NCBI GenBank assembly: GCA_015075585.1
Contig: JABTUB010000002.1
Coordinates: 310,001 to 374,000 of the forward strand
Source of the DNA: Chloracidobacterium sp.
Lineage (GTDB): Bacteria > Acidobacteriota > Blastocatellia > Pyrinomonadales > Pyrinomonadaceae
Length of the DNA: 64,000 bases
Direction of reading: 5' to 3'
The notes beneath the pieces were generated by a model. That model searched no databases, was not told where the DNA came from, and saw only the letters and a list, made by a program, of their open reading frames with translations. The number at the start of each line of letters is the position of its first letter. Positions within the stretch are counted from its first letter, which is position 1. The translations under genes were made by a program, and so were the position numbers. Positions 16,114 to 26,026 of this stretch are shown here, piece after piece.

Positions 16114-19100
16114 CTACTCGAATTTGACCGAGACTATCTTCGAAACGCCCGGCTCCTGCATCGTTACGCCGTAGAGAGCCTTTGCCGCTTCCATCGTACG
16201 TTTATTGTGCGTGATGACGATGAACTGCGTCTTCTCGGACATATCAGCGATCTTTGCGGCAAACCGCCCGACGTTGGCGTCGTCAAGCGGCGCATCAACC
16301 TCGTCAAGCAGACAGAACGGCGACGGGCGATATTTGAAAATGGCCATCACAAGAGCGATCGCCGTCATTGCCTTTTCGCCGCCCGAAAGCAAGAGGATGT
16401 TTTGCAGACGCTTGCCGGGCGGCTGAGCGACCACCTCGATGCCGGCGTCAAGCACATCCTCGGCGTCCAGCAGCGTCATCTGGCCTTGTCCGCCGCCGAA
16501 CAGCTCATGGAAGAACTCGGTGAAATTCGCATTGATCGCCTCGAACGCATCACGAAAACGTGCACGCGAACGCTCCTTTATCTCACGAAGAGCCGCTTCC
16601 GTCGCCGCGATGCTGTCAACGATGTCGGTACGCTGAGTTTCGAGAAAGATGAAGCGCTCTTCAGCTTCGCCAAGCTCTTCGAGAGCAAGCATATTTATCG
16701 CACCGAAATTCTCAAGCCGTTCACGCAGCGAATGAGCCGATGATCGCGCCGCCTCAAGATCAAAATCTTCGATAGGCTCGCTTCCTGCGATCAGCTCCGA
16801 GAGCGCAGTGTTAAGCTCCTGCTGGCAATTTTCAGCGATATTTTTAAGTTCGGTAACGGCCTCGGCCTGATGTATCTCGACCGCCGCGCGTTCGTTGCGT
16901 GCTTCGCCCAAACGGCGGTTGATCTCAGCCAACGCCTCACTCATTGCGTCGGCATTAGCACGCTGCTCGGCCAATGAGTTCATTGCGGCGGCAAGGGCAG
17001 AGCTTTCACGCTCGACCTCGGCACCCGCACCGGCGATCCTGTCCGTGATCACCGCGATCGAGGTGTGAAGATCACGCACCTTCTGCTCGGCCTCAGACAG
17101 TTCGACGCCAAGAGCTGTATGCCGCGATCTCAGCTCCTTTGATTCATTCTCGACCCGCCGCAAAGCGTTCTGAGCGCTTCGGCGGCGCTCGCCCGATGTC
17201 GCGGCGGCAAGCCGTTTATCGTTCAAAACAAAGGCCGCTTCCTCGACCGTCGAGCGAACTGATGCCAACTGTGTGCCGATCCGGGCAAGTCTTTCGGTCG
17301 ATTCGATGCGGGCCGTCTCTGCCGCGGCTTTGTTGCCTTGAGCGTCTTCGAGCAGCACTCGAACCTCGGCTATCTCGGCGGCCGTTTGACGGGCTTCTTC
17401 ACCGACGACACGGCGGTGCCGCTCGGCACGTTCGATCTCTTCGCGAGCAGAATGGTGCTGTATCTGCAGGCCGTGAACGCCGCGATCGACCTTTATTATC
17501 AGCGATTGAAGATCGACCATCCTGCCCTCATTCTCGGTAAGCACCAGCCGCGCATTATCGACCGCGGTGCGTGCCGTCTCGATGTCCTGAGCAAGTTTTC
17601 CGACCTCGCGTTCAAGGCCGTTAAGCTCGCGTTTGAACGCAAGCAGCGACTCATTCGGGCCGCCGGCCGCACGCTTTCCGCCACCGACGAACATCCTGCC
17701 CGCGATCAGCATATTACCGTCGCGGTCGATCACGAGTTCGCCTTTCGGAGCACTATCAAGATCGTCAACCAGTCGTGCGGACATCTCACGCGGAAAGACC
17801 TCGGCCAGTGCCGCGGCGACCTCGCCATCGACACCGAGATGATCGCGAATGGTGTTGCCGCCCCTATTCACAATACCGTCTGAGACGGCGGCTTTCGGAA
17901 TTATGAGCATCGCCGTCCTGCCAATGCCGTTCTCGCTGAGCCACGCTGAAAGCTTCTTTGCATCTGCAACCGAGCCTACAACAACGGACTGAAGATACTC
18001 GCCAAAGGCGGATTCAACCGCCCTTTCCGCCGTTTCGGATACGTTGAGCCGGTCGGCCAGGACACCGCCAAGCTCGATGCCGATCGAACTCTGCTTTGCA
18101 AATATCTTCTGCACCTGCGGCGTATATACCGCACGCTTCTCTTCAAGCTCGCTGAGCGTTGTGAGCCTGTGCCGTTTCGCCGAATATTCGTCCGTGAGTT
18201 CGCCTAGCCGCCGCTCTTTCCTGCGAAGTTCATCAAGCGAAGATGCTGTAACGGCAAGTAGTTCTTCCCTTTCTCTATTAAGCTCGCTGAGCTTTTGCTC
18301 TTCAGCCGCGACCGTTTTTGCAAGCTCGGCGGCCTGACGCTCATTTTCGCTGAAGGACTCATCGGCGCGGCGGGCCTCGCCCTCGAGCCCCGATGAACGC
18401 TGTGTCAGGCGTTCAAGATTGATCGACAACTGACGTCCTATCTCGCCGAACCGTTCAAGTGCTGCCGTGTGCTGCAAAAGGTCTGCCCTTTCGGTCTCGA
18501 TCTGCTTCTCGACATCGCCCAATGCAAGGCTGCGCTCGGCGTACGCCGCCTCGGCAGCACCCAATTCCGTTTCCGCTTCGGCAAATGCAGCAGCCTCTTT
18601 TTCGTCGTCCTCACGAAGCCGTATCAGCTCGCCCTCGAGCATTTCGAGCCGGCCGCCGCTGGCCGCTATCTCGCTTTTGAGTGTATCGATACGGGCGTTG
18701 AGATTGACGACCTGTTCGCTCTTGTAAAGATGTTCGCGTTCGGCCCTGTCGCGTTCCAATGCGTTATCGGCATGGATGCGGCGAAGTTCTGAAAGGCCTT
18801 CTTCCGCAGCACGTGCGGCAGCGGTCGCATCGCGGGCAGCGGCTTCGCTTGCCGAAAGCTCGGTATGAAGTTCCGCTTCGAGGTGTGAAGCCTTTTCAGC
18901 CTCAGCCTTCATCTGTTCGGAAAGCGTGGAGTAGTAACGGCCCTCTTCTGCGTACAGCTGCCGCAAAAGCACGCGAAACTCTTCCTGAAGAACCTTAAAA
19001 CGACGCGTTTTAGCAGCCTGCCGACGCAGCGAGTTGACCTGCTTATCGACCTCGGAAATGATATCAGTAACGCGGCCGAGGTTGGATCTCGCATTATCCA

Positions 19101-19905
19101 GCCGCGTTTCGGCCGCACGCTGCCGTGTGCGGAATTTCGATATGCCGGCCGCCTCTTCGATCAGATTTCGCCGGTCGGCGGGCTTCGATGAAAGTATCTG
19201 GCCGATACGGCCTTGCTCAATGATCGCGTAGTGCGAACCGGAAAGGCCCGTGCCGGCAAAGAGGTCTGAGATATCGCGGAGCCGGCACGTCTTGCCGTTC
19301 AGCAGGTATTCGCTCTCGCCGGAAAGATAGAGCCGCCGCGTAACAGAAACGGCTTCGCCGGGTGCAAAATCTAGGGCAAAGGAACGCGGCCGCCAGCGGC
19401 GCTTCGTTTTAACTTTTGTTTCAATGATCTGTGCTGAGCCGACCTGTGCAGCCTTGACACTCTCGACAGCTATGTCAGCCGCGTCTCCGAACGGCGACAC
19501 CGCTACCGCATCGAGCGCTTCGTCCCGTTCGGGTTCGATCGCTTCGATGAGATCCATATCAACAGCGCTCTCGTCGATCCCGCTCAATGCCTCGTCTATA
19601 TTCTCAAGATCGCTTTCATCGCTGAACTCGACGGTGTCGTCGAGCACCATGTGGAGGACGACCTCGGCCATCCCGCCGGGCTTTCGATCCCGCGTTCCGG
19701 CAAAGACGACATCTTTCATCTCGCCGCCGCGCAGCGATTTTGCACGCTGTTCGCCAAGCACCCATGCGATCGCATCGGCGACGTTCGACTTGCCGCAGCC
19801 GTTCGGCCCGACAACGCCCGTAATGCCGCTGCCGGTGAATACGATCTCAGTGTGATCGGCGAAAGACTTAAAGCCAGTAATTTCGAGACGTGAAAGCTTG
19901 AACAT
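16114..19905 (-). CDS. smc: Chromosome segregation ATPase Smc, with an acidic insertion
   Basis: Smc forms the condensin that organises and segregates the chromosome. The Walker A Gly-Pro-Asn-Gly-Cys-Gly-Lys-Ser-Asn is at 33-41. Two long coiled coils flank a hinge (about 600-700), and the C-terminal head has Leu-Leu-Ser-Gly-Gly-Glu-Lys-Ala and the Walker B Phe-Cys-Leu-Leu-Asp-Glu-Val-Asp-Ala-Pro-Leu-Asp-Asp. At 1263 residues it exceeds the usual length of about 1180. The excess is an acidic insert (about residues 92-170) in the N-terminal head, just before the strand Val-Ser-Val-Thr-Arg-Arg. A 7-bp hairpin (TAGTGCC/GGCACTA) lies just upstream of the start. No scpA/scpB here. Confidence 0.96.
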   Translation of the reverse strand: MFKLSRLEITGFKSFADHTEIVFTGSGITGVVGPNGCGKSNVADAIAWVLGEQRAKSLRGGEMKDVVFAGTRDRKPGGMAEVVLHMVLDDTVEFSDESDLENIDEALSGIDESAVDMDLIEAIEPERDEALDAVAVSPFGDAADIAVESVKAAQVGSAQIIETKVKTKRRWRPRSFALDFAPGEAVSVTRRLYLSGESEYLLNGKTCRLRDISDLFAGTGLSGSHYAIIEQGRIGQILSSKPADRRNLIEEAAGISKFRTRQRAAETRLDNARSNLGRVTDIISEVDKQVNSLRRQAAKTRRFKVLQEEFRVLLRQLYAEEGRYYSTLSEQMKAEAEKASHLEAELHTELSASEAAARDATAAARAAEEGLSELRRIHADNALERDRAEREHLYKSEQVVNLNARIDTLKSEIAASGGRLEMLEGELIRLREDDEKEAAAFAEAETELGAAEAAYAERSLALGDVEKQIETERADLLQHTAALERFGEIGRQLSINLERLTQRSSGLEGEARRADESFSENERQAAELAKTVAAEEQKLSELNREREELLAVTASSLDELRRKERRLGELTDEYSAKRHRLTTLSELEEKRAVYTPQVQKIFAKQSSIGIELGGVLADRLNVSETAERAVESAFGEYLQSVVVGSVADAKKLSAWLSENGIGRTAMLIIPKAAVSDGIVNRGGNTIRDHLGVDGEVAAALAEVFPREMSARLVDDLDSAPKGELVIDRDGNMLIAGRMFVGGGKRAAGGPNESLLAFKRELNGLEREVGKLAQDIETARTAVDNARLVLTENEGRMVDLQSLIIKVDRGVHGLQIQHHSAREEIERAERHRRVVGEEARQTAAEIAEVRVLLEDAQGNKAAAETARIESTERLARIGTQLASVRSTVEEAAFVLNDKRLAAATSGERRRSAQNALRRVENESKELRSRHTALGVELSEAEQKVRDLHTSIAVITDRIAGAGAEVERESSALAAAMNSLAEQRANADAMSEALAEINRRLGEARNERAAVEIHQAEAVTELKNIAENCQQELNTALSELIAGSEPIEDFDLEAARSSAHSLRERLENFGAINMLALEELGEAEERFIFLETQRTDIVDSIAATEAALREIKERSRARFRDAFEAINANFTEFFHELFGGGQGQMTLLDAEDVLDAGIEVVAQPPGKRLQNILLLSGGEKAMTAIALVMAIFKYRPSPFCLLDEVDAPLDDANVGRFAAKIADMSEKTQFIVITHNKRTMEAAKALYGVTMQEPGVSKIVSVKFE

Positions 19906-19969
19906 CCCTATCTAGTGCCGTTTTTTTAAGAGGCACTATATTTTGTGGCAATTACGGCTTTAAGTCAAC

Positions 19970-20731
19970 CTATATCAGCTCGTCCGCAACGTTTCTGGTG
20001 CCTTGCTTTTCAGCCTTCTCTTGGTCAAGTTCGGTCAGAATATCGAGCAGGAAATTTGTATTGCTGGTGATATTTATCACTATCGGAAAGTCTTGCTCGG
20101 ACGCGGTGAACTCGAATGTCCCTTCCGCGATATCGACGATCTCGCGGAATGCCTTGGCTCCATTCGTACCGTTGCACTCGGCATCGACGATCTTTCCGCC
20201 GTTGAATGCTACATTGGCAAGATGAAGATCTGACTTGATTACCAGAAGGCCCGTCATCTTTGCTCCCTCAACTACTTGGACGGCATCAAAGATGGAAACG
20301 AATGAAAGGTCGCCTGCCAGCGTAACGTCGTTCCTGACCTTATTCGCTGAGCGATCGCGGCGAACGGCGAGATCCGGTCTTCGTGCCCTTCGGATCGCTT
20401 CAAGCCCCGGAGCTACCGAGATGCGCGGATCGAGAAGCTTCGCCTCCTGCAGGCGATCATAGGCAAGATCCAAATTATCGCGTGCGATATAGAGGCTGAC
20501 GAGGGCCAGACATTGGCGTGCGGCCTCGTTCAAGTTCTTCTCCCGCACGGCTACATCCCGCATCTTCTCGCGAAGATCGATCGAACGCGGGCTTCGCTCG
20601 ATCGCCGTCCGGAGCAGCTCGAACGCCTTATCCGGAGAACTGTACTTTACGAAAAGGTCGGCGTCGAGCAGCACGGATTCAATGGAGGTCTCAGAAACGG
20701 GAACGGACGGCTCAGGAAGGATTCGGCTCAT
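19970..20731 (-). CDS. DUF4388 (PATAN-like) domain protein with helical repeats
   Basis: The product is about 253 residues. Residues 15-125 read as TPR-like helices (Ala-Phe-Glu-Leu-Leu-Arg-Thr-Ala-Ile-Glu-Arg-Ser-Pro). After a basic linker, the C-terminal domain has Leu-Ala-Gly-Asp-Leu-Ser-Phe-Val-Ser-Ile-Phe-Asp-Ala-Val-Gln-Val and Thr-Gly-Leu-Leu-Val-Ile-Lys-Ser, then Gly-Gly-Lys-Ile-Val-Asp-Ala-Glu, the DUF4388 pattern. Such proteins occur in signalling contexts of Deltaproteobacteria and Acidobacteria and are thought to mediate protein contacts. I chose the second ATG (20731); a start at 20743 adds four residues. Cytoplasmic. Confidence 0.8.
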   Translation of the reverse strand: MSRILPEPSVPVSETSIESVLLDADLFVKYSSPDKAFELLRTAIERSPRSIDLREKMRDVAVREKNLNEAARQCLALVSLYIARDNLDLAYDRLQEAKLLDPRISVAPGLEAIRRARRPDLAVRRDRSANKVRNDVTLAGDLSFVSIFDAVQVVEGAKMTGLLVIKSDLHLANVAFNGGKIVDAECNGTNGAKAFREIVDIAEGTFEFTASEQDFPIVINITSNTNFLLDILTELDQEKAEKQGTRNVADELI

Positions 20732-20810
20732 AGAAAGAAACAAACTTGTTCAACAATGAGAGTACCACAGATCGCGGCTATTAACCACAGATTTTTTCCG
20801 GCTCGCCCGC

Positions 20811-20839
20811 AAAAGAAAGGCCGCCTCGAAAGGCGGCCT
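20811..20839 (-). terminator. Rho-independent terminator of the TonB-dependent receptor gene
   Basis: On the minus strand AGGCCGCC-TTTCGA-GGCGGCCT is followed by TTCTTTT. The hairpin begins 24 bp past the receptor stop codon at 20863. Confidence 0.85.
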
Positions 20840-20862
20840 AACAGCAACGATCAGATCATCGG

Positions 20863-23800
20863 CTAGAAATCGAACCTGAATCCTATCCGTATCTGACGCT
20901 GATTATAGGTGCGTGTCGGGACAAGGAATTTGTCGTAATCAGCCGGGGCAATGGCAAGATTGATAAATGCCGAGCCATAGCTGAAGATCGCACTATTGAA
21001 TATGTTAGTAACCTCAACAACCGGGCGGAAGCGGAAGCGATCCTTAAAGCGCCATTCACGTGTAACACTGATGTTGAAGTTATAAAAGGACGGGCCTGTA
21101 CCCGCATTTCTGGGAACGTTGCCGCTTCGCGCGCCGATCGGCGGAAGCGAAAATTGGCTAAGCAGCGAGGTCGGGATCGGCGAGCCGGGACGCCGCCAAA
21201 CGATATCGCTCAGATTGCCGCTGAAATTTACGCGATCGGTACTGACATCGTCAAGATTGCGATCGACACCGCCCGCACTCAGGTTGAACGGAGCCGCGGA
21301 GCCCCAGCGGAACAGCGGTGAGAACCTCAGTTTGCCCAACCACCAAGGCGTATCGAATACACCTGTAACAGCGATGCGGTGGCGCCTGTCCTGCGTGTTG
21401 CGGGCCCATTCGCGGCCAAAATCACCGTTGATCTCTGCGTTGGAGGTATTGTTCAAACCGTCATCCTTTGTACTCGAAAGAGTGTAGGCAAAGCGGAATG
21501 ACGAGCCGAAGCCGCGTCCGAGCTTGCGGTAACGGCTGCGAAGCTCAAGGATCAACCCTTTATAGAATGCGTTGCCTATCGAGCCGATGCGCGAAGTTTC
21601 CTGCACCGTCGGATCAGGGCGGAACTGCGCGATTGCCGCGGTCGCAATACCGATCGGGGCACCGGTCGCATTATTGTTCTGTCCGATCACGGCAACGGCG
21701 GGTGCGGTCGAACTTGAGTTAGTCGTGTTCAAGTTGACGTAGCAGTTCGTTGTGGTCGTATTGCAGTTCGACGTGCTGGTCGGCGAGCCTGCGTGAAGGC
21801 CGCTGGTATCATTCGTCGGCCCAAGGAAAAATGTGTATTGCCGCGAAGGCGACAATTGATACGGGTTAGCGAGCAGCCATGCCGTCCAATCACTGAATCC
21901 GCCCGGAAGGCGAGGGGCATTCGGGTTCCAGTCGCGCCAGAGGCGAACCGTCTTATTCACTGTAAAGTTCGCTTCAAAAACCCAATTCCTGATGATCTCA
22001 CGTTCAAATCCGATATTGAACTGATAGCTTTCCGGTATCTTGAGGTCAGGCTCGACCGATCGAAGCGGATTGCCTGCGCTCGATACGTTCCCTACGGTAA
22101 AGCCGGTGTTCGAATTACACGGCCCGAGCGGCGAAACAACTGTCGCACACGCCGCCGTAACAAGAGAACGGAGTTCATCAGCCGTCGGGTATGTTCCCGG
22201 AAAATTAGTGGACAGGGCCGCCAGGATCGCAACACGGCGGGAATCCGTTGCAGATGTTCCGATCTTGTTCGTGTCAAAGTTAACCAGTGTTCCGGCGGTA
22301 TTTTGAATGGAATCGCCCACCGTCCTAAGCAGAACGCGATTGTAAAACATACCCGCGCCGAAACGGATCACGCCGCGTCCGCTCTTGAACGGATTCCATG
22401 AAATACCGATACGCGGGCCCCAGTTGTTGTTATCCTTGACAGCCGTCTCACGCTCATAGCGAAGCCCGGCGCTCATGGTTACTTTATTGAAGAGCTGCAC
22501 CTGATCGTTAAAGAAGAATCCCATATATGTATTCTTCACATCCTGAGCGGTGCCGAAATTCTGACGAAATCGGTTAAGTTTGTTGTTGGCAAAATCGAGT
22601 GAGCTGCCAAAGTTGAATGTGCCTGTCGCATCGCCGAGATTCGTTACATGCGAATTAACGTTCTGGAAGTCAACACCCATCTTAAGGGTGTGACTGCCCG
22701 CAACGTAGGTGAATGAATCTTGAAGCTGGTAGCGGACCTCGTTACGCGTATCCGGAAAGTTGCTGCCCGAACTCACCGTCGAGTTACCCATTACAAGGCT
22801 CTTTACGGTATTCGTTATCGGATCGCGATAACTAACGATCACGACCGGATCGAACGGATTCGGGGCCTCAAAGCTCGGTTTGTAGTCAGACCACTGAAAA
22901 CGTATCTGATTTACAGCCCGTGCACCAAAGACATGGTTATCGGTGATGTTGAAGGCGTTCGTGTTGATATTCTTTGCCTGGAAAGCGTCTTCAAGGCGGT
23001 TCACCGTAACACCGCTGGTACGCTTGTTATTCTTGCGGCCGAACTGGAAGCCGACCGTCAGGTCGTTGTTCTTAAAAAGGTTGGTATCAACTCGTGCGGT
23101 CAATATATTGCTTTTGTTCGGCGTACTGTAAGTCTTGTTATATGCCGATATAAAGGCTGCCGTCGGCGGCGTTGCGGTACAAGCGGCCGGGCTTGAGTTG
23201 TCACAATACTGCGTTGTGCCTGTCGGGCTCGGCAGCGCATAACGCGGATTCGGGATAAGCGGCAGATACGCGTCGATCAGCGTAGTGTCCTCGAGTTTGT
23301 CGTATTCATAAGCGACAGCGAAGAACGTCTTATGCTTACGGCCGTCAAAGAAAAGCGGGAAAATGATCGGGCCGCTGATCGTAAAGCCGGGATTAATGTC
23401 GCGCATCGGCGGACGTGCTATCGATCTGCTGTTGTTGTACCAAGTGTTGGCGTTAAGATTCGCGTCGCGGAAAAAGCCGAAGATCCGGCCTCTGTACTTT
23501 GCACCGCCGGAACGCGTCCGCAGATTGATACGTCCGCCTGATGCACGTCCGTATTCTGCGGAGAATTGGTTCGAGATCACCTGTACTTCCGCAATGCCTT
23601 CGAGCGACGGCTGGAAACGGTCGCGTGATGAGCGGTCATCGTTATTATCAAGGCCGTCAATAGTAATGTTATTTGAGTAGGCCGTGCCGCCCGAGATCGA
23701 GAAGTTGCCCTGTTCGAGCGGTGCTCCGCTCGGCGCCTGCAACCGATCATCGGCGAGGCCGTTGGTCGAAAGCTGCTCTTCCGAAGTTCCGCCGAGTGTC

Positions 23801-24291
23801 AAGACGAGGTCGAGTGCATTGCGGTCTGTATTCGGCAGCTCTTCTATCTCCTGCGACGTGATAGTGCCGCCGACCGTTGTTCGGGTTTCGTCCACTACAG
23901 GAGTGTCATCCTCGGTTACGGTAACGGTTTGTTCGGCGGTTATGGCTGCGGGTTCGAGCTTGAAATCTTTGACGAGGTTATCGGCGGAAACGGCGATTAT
24001 CTGCGGCGTGATCTGTGAGCCGAAACCGCTTGCCGAGGCTTCGATCGTGTAGGTGCCCGGCCTCAGTTTCAGAAACCGGTAGCGTCCTTCGGCGTCGGTA
24101 ACCACCGTACGCTTTGAACCGGTAATAGTCTCTGTAGCGGTAATTGCAGCACCGACCACAGGAAGCCCATTTGCATCGGCGGCCTTGCCGCTGATCGTAA
24201 CGTCATCGAGATCTTGCCCGAGGACACTAAAAGAACACACAGCCAACATCACCGCGAAGACCGCGATGAACGGGGCAACTTTTCTGATCAT
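20863..24291 (-). CDS. Oar-like TonB-dependent receptor with carboxypeptidase regulatory domain
   Basis: The start at 24291 gives a signal peptide (Phe-Ile-Ala-Val-Phe-Ala-Val-Met-Leu-Ala-Val-Cys-Ser-Phe) and has AGGAG upstream; the frame extends 24 codons more. The mature 1115 residues hold a carboxypeptidase-regulatory-like domain (about 30-110, Val-Thr-Asp-Ala-Glu-Gly-Arg-Tyr-Arg-Phe), a plug region with Ser-Ile-Ser-Gly-Gly-Thr-Ala-Tyr-Ser-Asn-Asn-Ile-Thr-Ile-Asp-Gly-Leu-Asp-Asn-Asn, and a long beta-barrel ending Arg-Ile-Gly-Phe-Arg-Phe-Asp-Phe, with the C-terminal aromatic residue of outer-membrane proteins. It would sit in the outer membrane. Many paralogues are usual in acidobacteria; the ligand is unknown. 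Confidence 0.93.
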   Translation of the reverse strand: MIRKVAPFIAVFAVMLAVCSFSVLGQDLDDVTISGKAADANGLPVVGAAITATETITGSKRTVVTDAEGRYRFLKLRPGTYTIEASASGFGSQITPQIIAVSADNLVKDFKLEPAAITAEQTVTVTEDDTPVVDETRTTVGGTITSQEIEELPNTDRNALDLVLTLGGTSEEQLSTNGLADDRLQAPSGAPLEQGNFSISGGTAYSNNITIDGLDNNDDRSSRDRFQPSLEGIAEVQVISNQFSAEYGRASGGRINLRTRSGGAKYRGRIFGFFRDANLNANTWYNNSRSIARPPMRDINPGFTISGPIIFPLFFDGRKHKTFFAVAYEYDKLEDTTLIDAYLPLIPNPRYALPSPTGTTQYCDNSSPAACTATPPTAAFISAYNKTYSTPNKSNILTARVDTNLFKNNDLTVGFQFGRKNNKRTSGVTVNRLEDAFQAKNINTNAFNITDNHVFGARAVNQIRFQWSDYKPSFEAPNPFDPVVIVSYRDPITNTVKSLVMGNSTVSSGSNFPDTRNEVRYQLQDSFTYVAGSHTLKMGVDFQNVNSHVTNLGDATGTFNFGSSLDFANNKLNRFRQNFGTAQDVKNTYMGFFFNDQVQLFNKVTMSAGLRYERETAVKDNNNWGPRIGISWNPFKSGRGVIRFGAGMFYNRVLLRTVGDSIQNTAGTLVNFDTNKIGTSATDSRRVAILAALSTNFPGTYPTADELRSLVTAACATVVSPLGPCNSNTGFTVGNVSSAGNPLRSVEPDLKIPESYQFNIGFEREIIRNWVFEANFTVNKTVRLWRDWNPNAPRLPGGFSDWTAWLLANPYQLSPSRQYTFFLGPTNDTSGLHAGSPTSTSNCNTTTTNCYVNLNTTNSSSTAPAVAVIGQNNNATGAPIGIATAAIAQFRPDPTVQETSRIGSIGNAFYKGLILELRSRYRKLGRGFGSSFRFAYTLSSTKDDGLNNTSNAEINGDFGREWARNTQDRRHRIAVTGVFDTPWWLGKLRFSPLFRWGSAAPFNLSAGGVDRNLDDVSTDRVNFSGNLSDIVWRRPGSPIPTSLLSQFSLPPIGARSGNVPRNAGTGPSFYNFNISVTREWRFKDRFRFRPVVEVTNIFNSAIFSYGSAFINLAIAPADYDKFLVPTRTYNQRQIRIGFRFDF

Positions 24292-24428
24292 AAACGCACT
24301 CCTGATAGTTAAAGACGAAATGTTTTGACATCGTACCGAAATTTCCGGCCATTCGCAATGCAAGAGTTTAGCAAAGCCCCTTCGGAAAAGCGGTCGCCGC
24401 GGGCGATAATGTTATCAGTGCAGGTTCA

Positions 24429-24457
24429 TTGTAAAGACATTTCCTGCAGGCTATAAT
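24429..24457 (+). promoter_or_regulatory. Sigma-70-like promoter for the metallophosphoesterase-pgsA operon
   Basis: TTGTAA at 24429-24434, 17-bp spacer, TATAAT at 24452-24457. The ATG at 24476 is 18 bp beyond the -10 box, so the leader is very short (about 12 nt). Confidence 0.75.
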
Positions 24458-24475
24458 CCAACAAAGTTTCGGCAT

Positions 24476-25339
24476 ATGGTGAATACCGCGACAAAACGAT
24501 CAAAATTTACAGAACGCATAAATTCGTTCGTCGCATCGGATGCTCCGATCCGCAAGCTTGCGGGCACATGGTCAAAACGCGCAAGAAATGCGATGGACGA
24601 GGCAAACAGCCTCTCGCTCGAAAGGGTTGCGATCACGCTCAAGCAACTGCCTCGAAAACTAAACGGCTTCAGGATAGTTCAGCTCTCGGATATTCATCAC
24701 AGCCCTCTCACGCCGCTCGCGCACGTCGAACGCGCGGTTAAGATCGTCAACAGACTGAAACCCGGGCTTGTTGTCCTGACGGGCGATTATGTCTCGCACG
24801 AAACCGAATACATCGCTCCTGTCGCCGAAACGCTCGCTAAGTTGCGGGCGGCATACGGCACATACGCCTGTCTCGGCAATCATGACCACTGGACGGACGC
24901 CGGCCTCGTTACCCACCTTTTTCGCGGCGAAGGCATCAATATGCTCGTGAATGAAGGCCTTCGCATCGAGGCTCGCGGTGTAGGGTTTTGGCTATGCGGT
25001 GTTGATGACTATATGGTCGGTAAAACCGATGTTGCAGCGGCACTGCGAGGCTCCTATCCGGATGAGGTCAAGATATTGCTCGCTCATAATCCGCTTATCT
25101 TCCGCGAGGCGGCCAAACTCGGCGTTGACCTTACACTCAGCGGACATACCCACGGTGGGCAGGTGAAGCTTCGCGATGACGAAAAACGCCTGTGGCCTTC
25201 GCGACGGCTGAAAGCCGGACTGCACCGGCGCCGAAATTCACAAGTTTATATCACGCGCGGCATCGGCACGGTCGTGTTGCCCGTTCGTTATCAATGCCCT
25301 CCCGAGATCACCGTCTTAGAACTTCGCTGCCCTGTATGA
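24476..25339 (+). CDS. Calcineurin-like metallophosphoesterase (YaeI/YkuE type)
   Basis: The 287-residue protein has all metal-binding motifs of the family: Gln-Leu-Ser-Asp-Ile-His-His near residue 68, Leu-Thr-Gly-Asp-Tyr-Val near 101, Leu-Gly-Asn-His-Asp-His near 137, and Leu-Ser-Gly-His-Thr-His-Gly-Gly-Gln near 220. YaeI-like enzymes hydrolyse UDP-2,3-diacylglucosamine-like or other phosphodiesters at the membrane; the true substrate is not shown. Unlike many relatives it has no obvious membrane anchor, only a basic amphipathic N-terminus. Its stop overlaps the pgsA start, so translational coupling to phospholipid synthesis is likely. Confidence 0.92.
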   Translation: MVNTATKRSKFTERINSFVASDAPIRKLAGTWSKRARNAMDEANSLSLERVAITLKQLPRKLNGFRIVQLSDIHHSPLTPLAHVERAVKIVNRLKPGLVVLTGDYVSHETEYIAPVAETLAKLRAAYGTYACLGNHDHWTDAGLVTHLFRGEGINMLVNEGLRIEARGVGFWLCGVDDYMVGKTDVAAALRGSYPDEVKILLAHNPLIFREAAKLGVDLTLSGHTHGGQVKLRDDEKRLWPSRRLKAGLHRRRNSQVYITRGIGTVVLPVRYQCPPEITVLELRCPV

Positions 25340-25926
25340 ACAGCGTCCTGACCTTCGCCAACATACTCACTTTCTTGCGGATCGTGCTGGTACCGATCTT
25401 CGCGATGCTGATGGTCTATCGCCATTATGATTGGGCGCTTGCGGCATTTGCCGTTGCCGGTATTTCCGATGGCATAGACGGCTTTGTAGCCCGGCATTTC
25501 AAGCAGGAAAGTGAGCTCGGCACGGTGATCGATCCGATAGCGGATAAGCTGCTGATGACAACTGCATTCATCATCCTTTCGGTTCCCGGTGTCTTTGATT
25601 CGCCGCCGCCGAGGCACTTGCCGGTCGAACCGTACGTTACGATCACGGTAATCGCACGAGACATTCTTATAGTCGCCGTCGCAGGAGCCATAAATATTAT
25701 GACGGGCTTCCGGGGCTTCAAGCCTTCAAAACTCGGAAAGGCGAGCACATTCGTACAGGTCCTCGGTGTCCTGCTCATCATGATCGATGTGGTTTTCCCT
25801 CAGCTTGGTGGTTTTTATCTGCCTACCGTTTATATCACCGTCGCGTTCTTTGCCGCGGCGTCAGGCGTTCATTACATATTTCACGTTATGAAACTGATGC
25901 GCGAAGCGGACCACGAGCAGGTATGA
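25336..25926 (+). CDS. pgsA: CDP-diacylglycerol-glycerol-3-phosphate 3-phosphatidyltransferase
   Basis: PgsA makes phosphatidylglycerophosphate, the precursor of phosphatidylglycerol, in the inner membrane. The start at ATG 25336 overlaps the previous stop (ATGA). The protein has 196 residues and about five to six membrane helices. The CDP-alcohol phosphotransferase signature is complete: Asp-Gly-Phe-Val-Ala-Arg, then Gly-Thr-Val-Ile-Asp-Pro-Ile-Ala-Asp at the right spacing. The opening Leu-Thr-Phe-Ala-Asn-Ile-Leu-Thr-Phe-Leu-Arg-Ile is typical of PgsA. Other CDP-alcohol transferases cannot be fully excluded. Confidence 0.93.
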   Translation: MNSVLTFANILTFLRIVLVPIFAMLMVYRHYDWALAAFAVAGISDGIDGFVARHFKQESELGTVIDPIADKLLMTTAFIILSVPGVFDSPPPRHLPVEPYVTITVIARDILIVAVAGAINIMTGFRGFKPSKLGKASTFVQVLGVLLIMIDVVFPQLGGFYLPTVYITVAFFAAASGVHYIFHVMKLMREADHEQV

Positions 25927-26026
25927 ACCGCCAACTGCGGCACACTGTCGATCTCATGACCGCGTTGAATTTGGCCGCTTTCGAACTCTCTGTCCATAGC
26001 GGCGGCGGCGAAAGATCGATACGATC

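Noticed and set aside
16099..16743. Plus-strand frame over the 3' end of smc
   Set aside because: Complement of the Smc ATPase head, including the Walker B region; no ribosome binding site.
21793..22401. Plus-strand frame of 202 codons inside the Oar-like receptor gene
   Set aside because: The opposite strand carries a clear receptor barrel; this frame is Arg-rich and motif-free.
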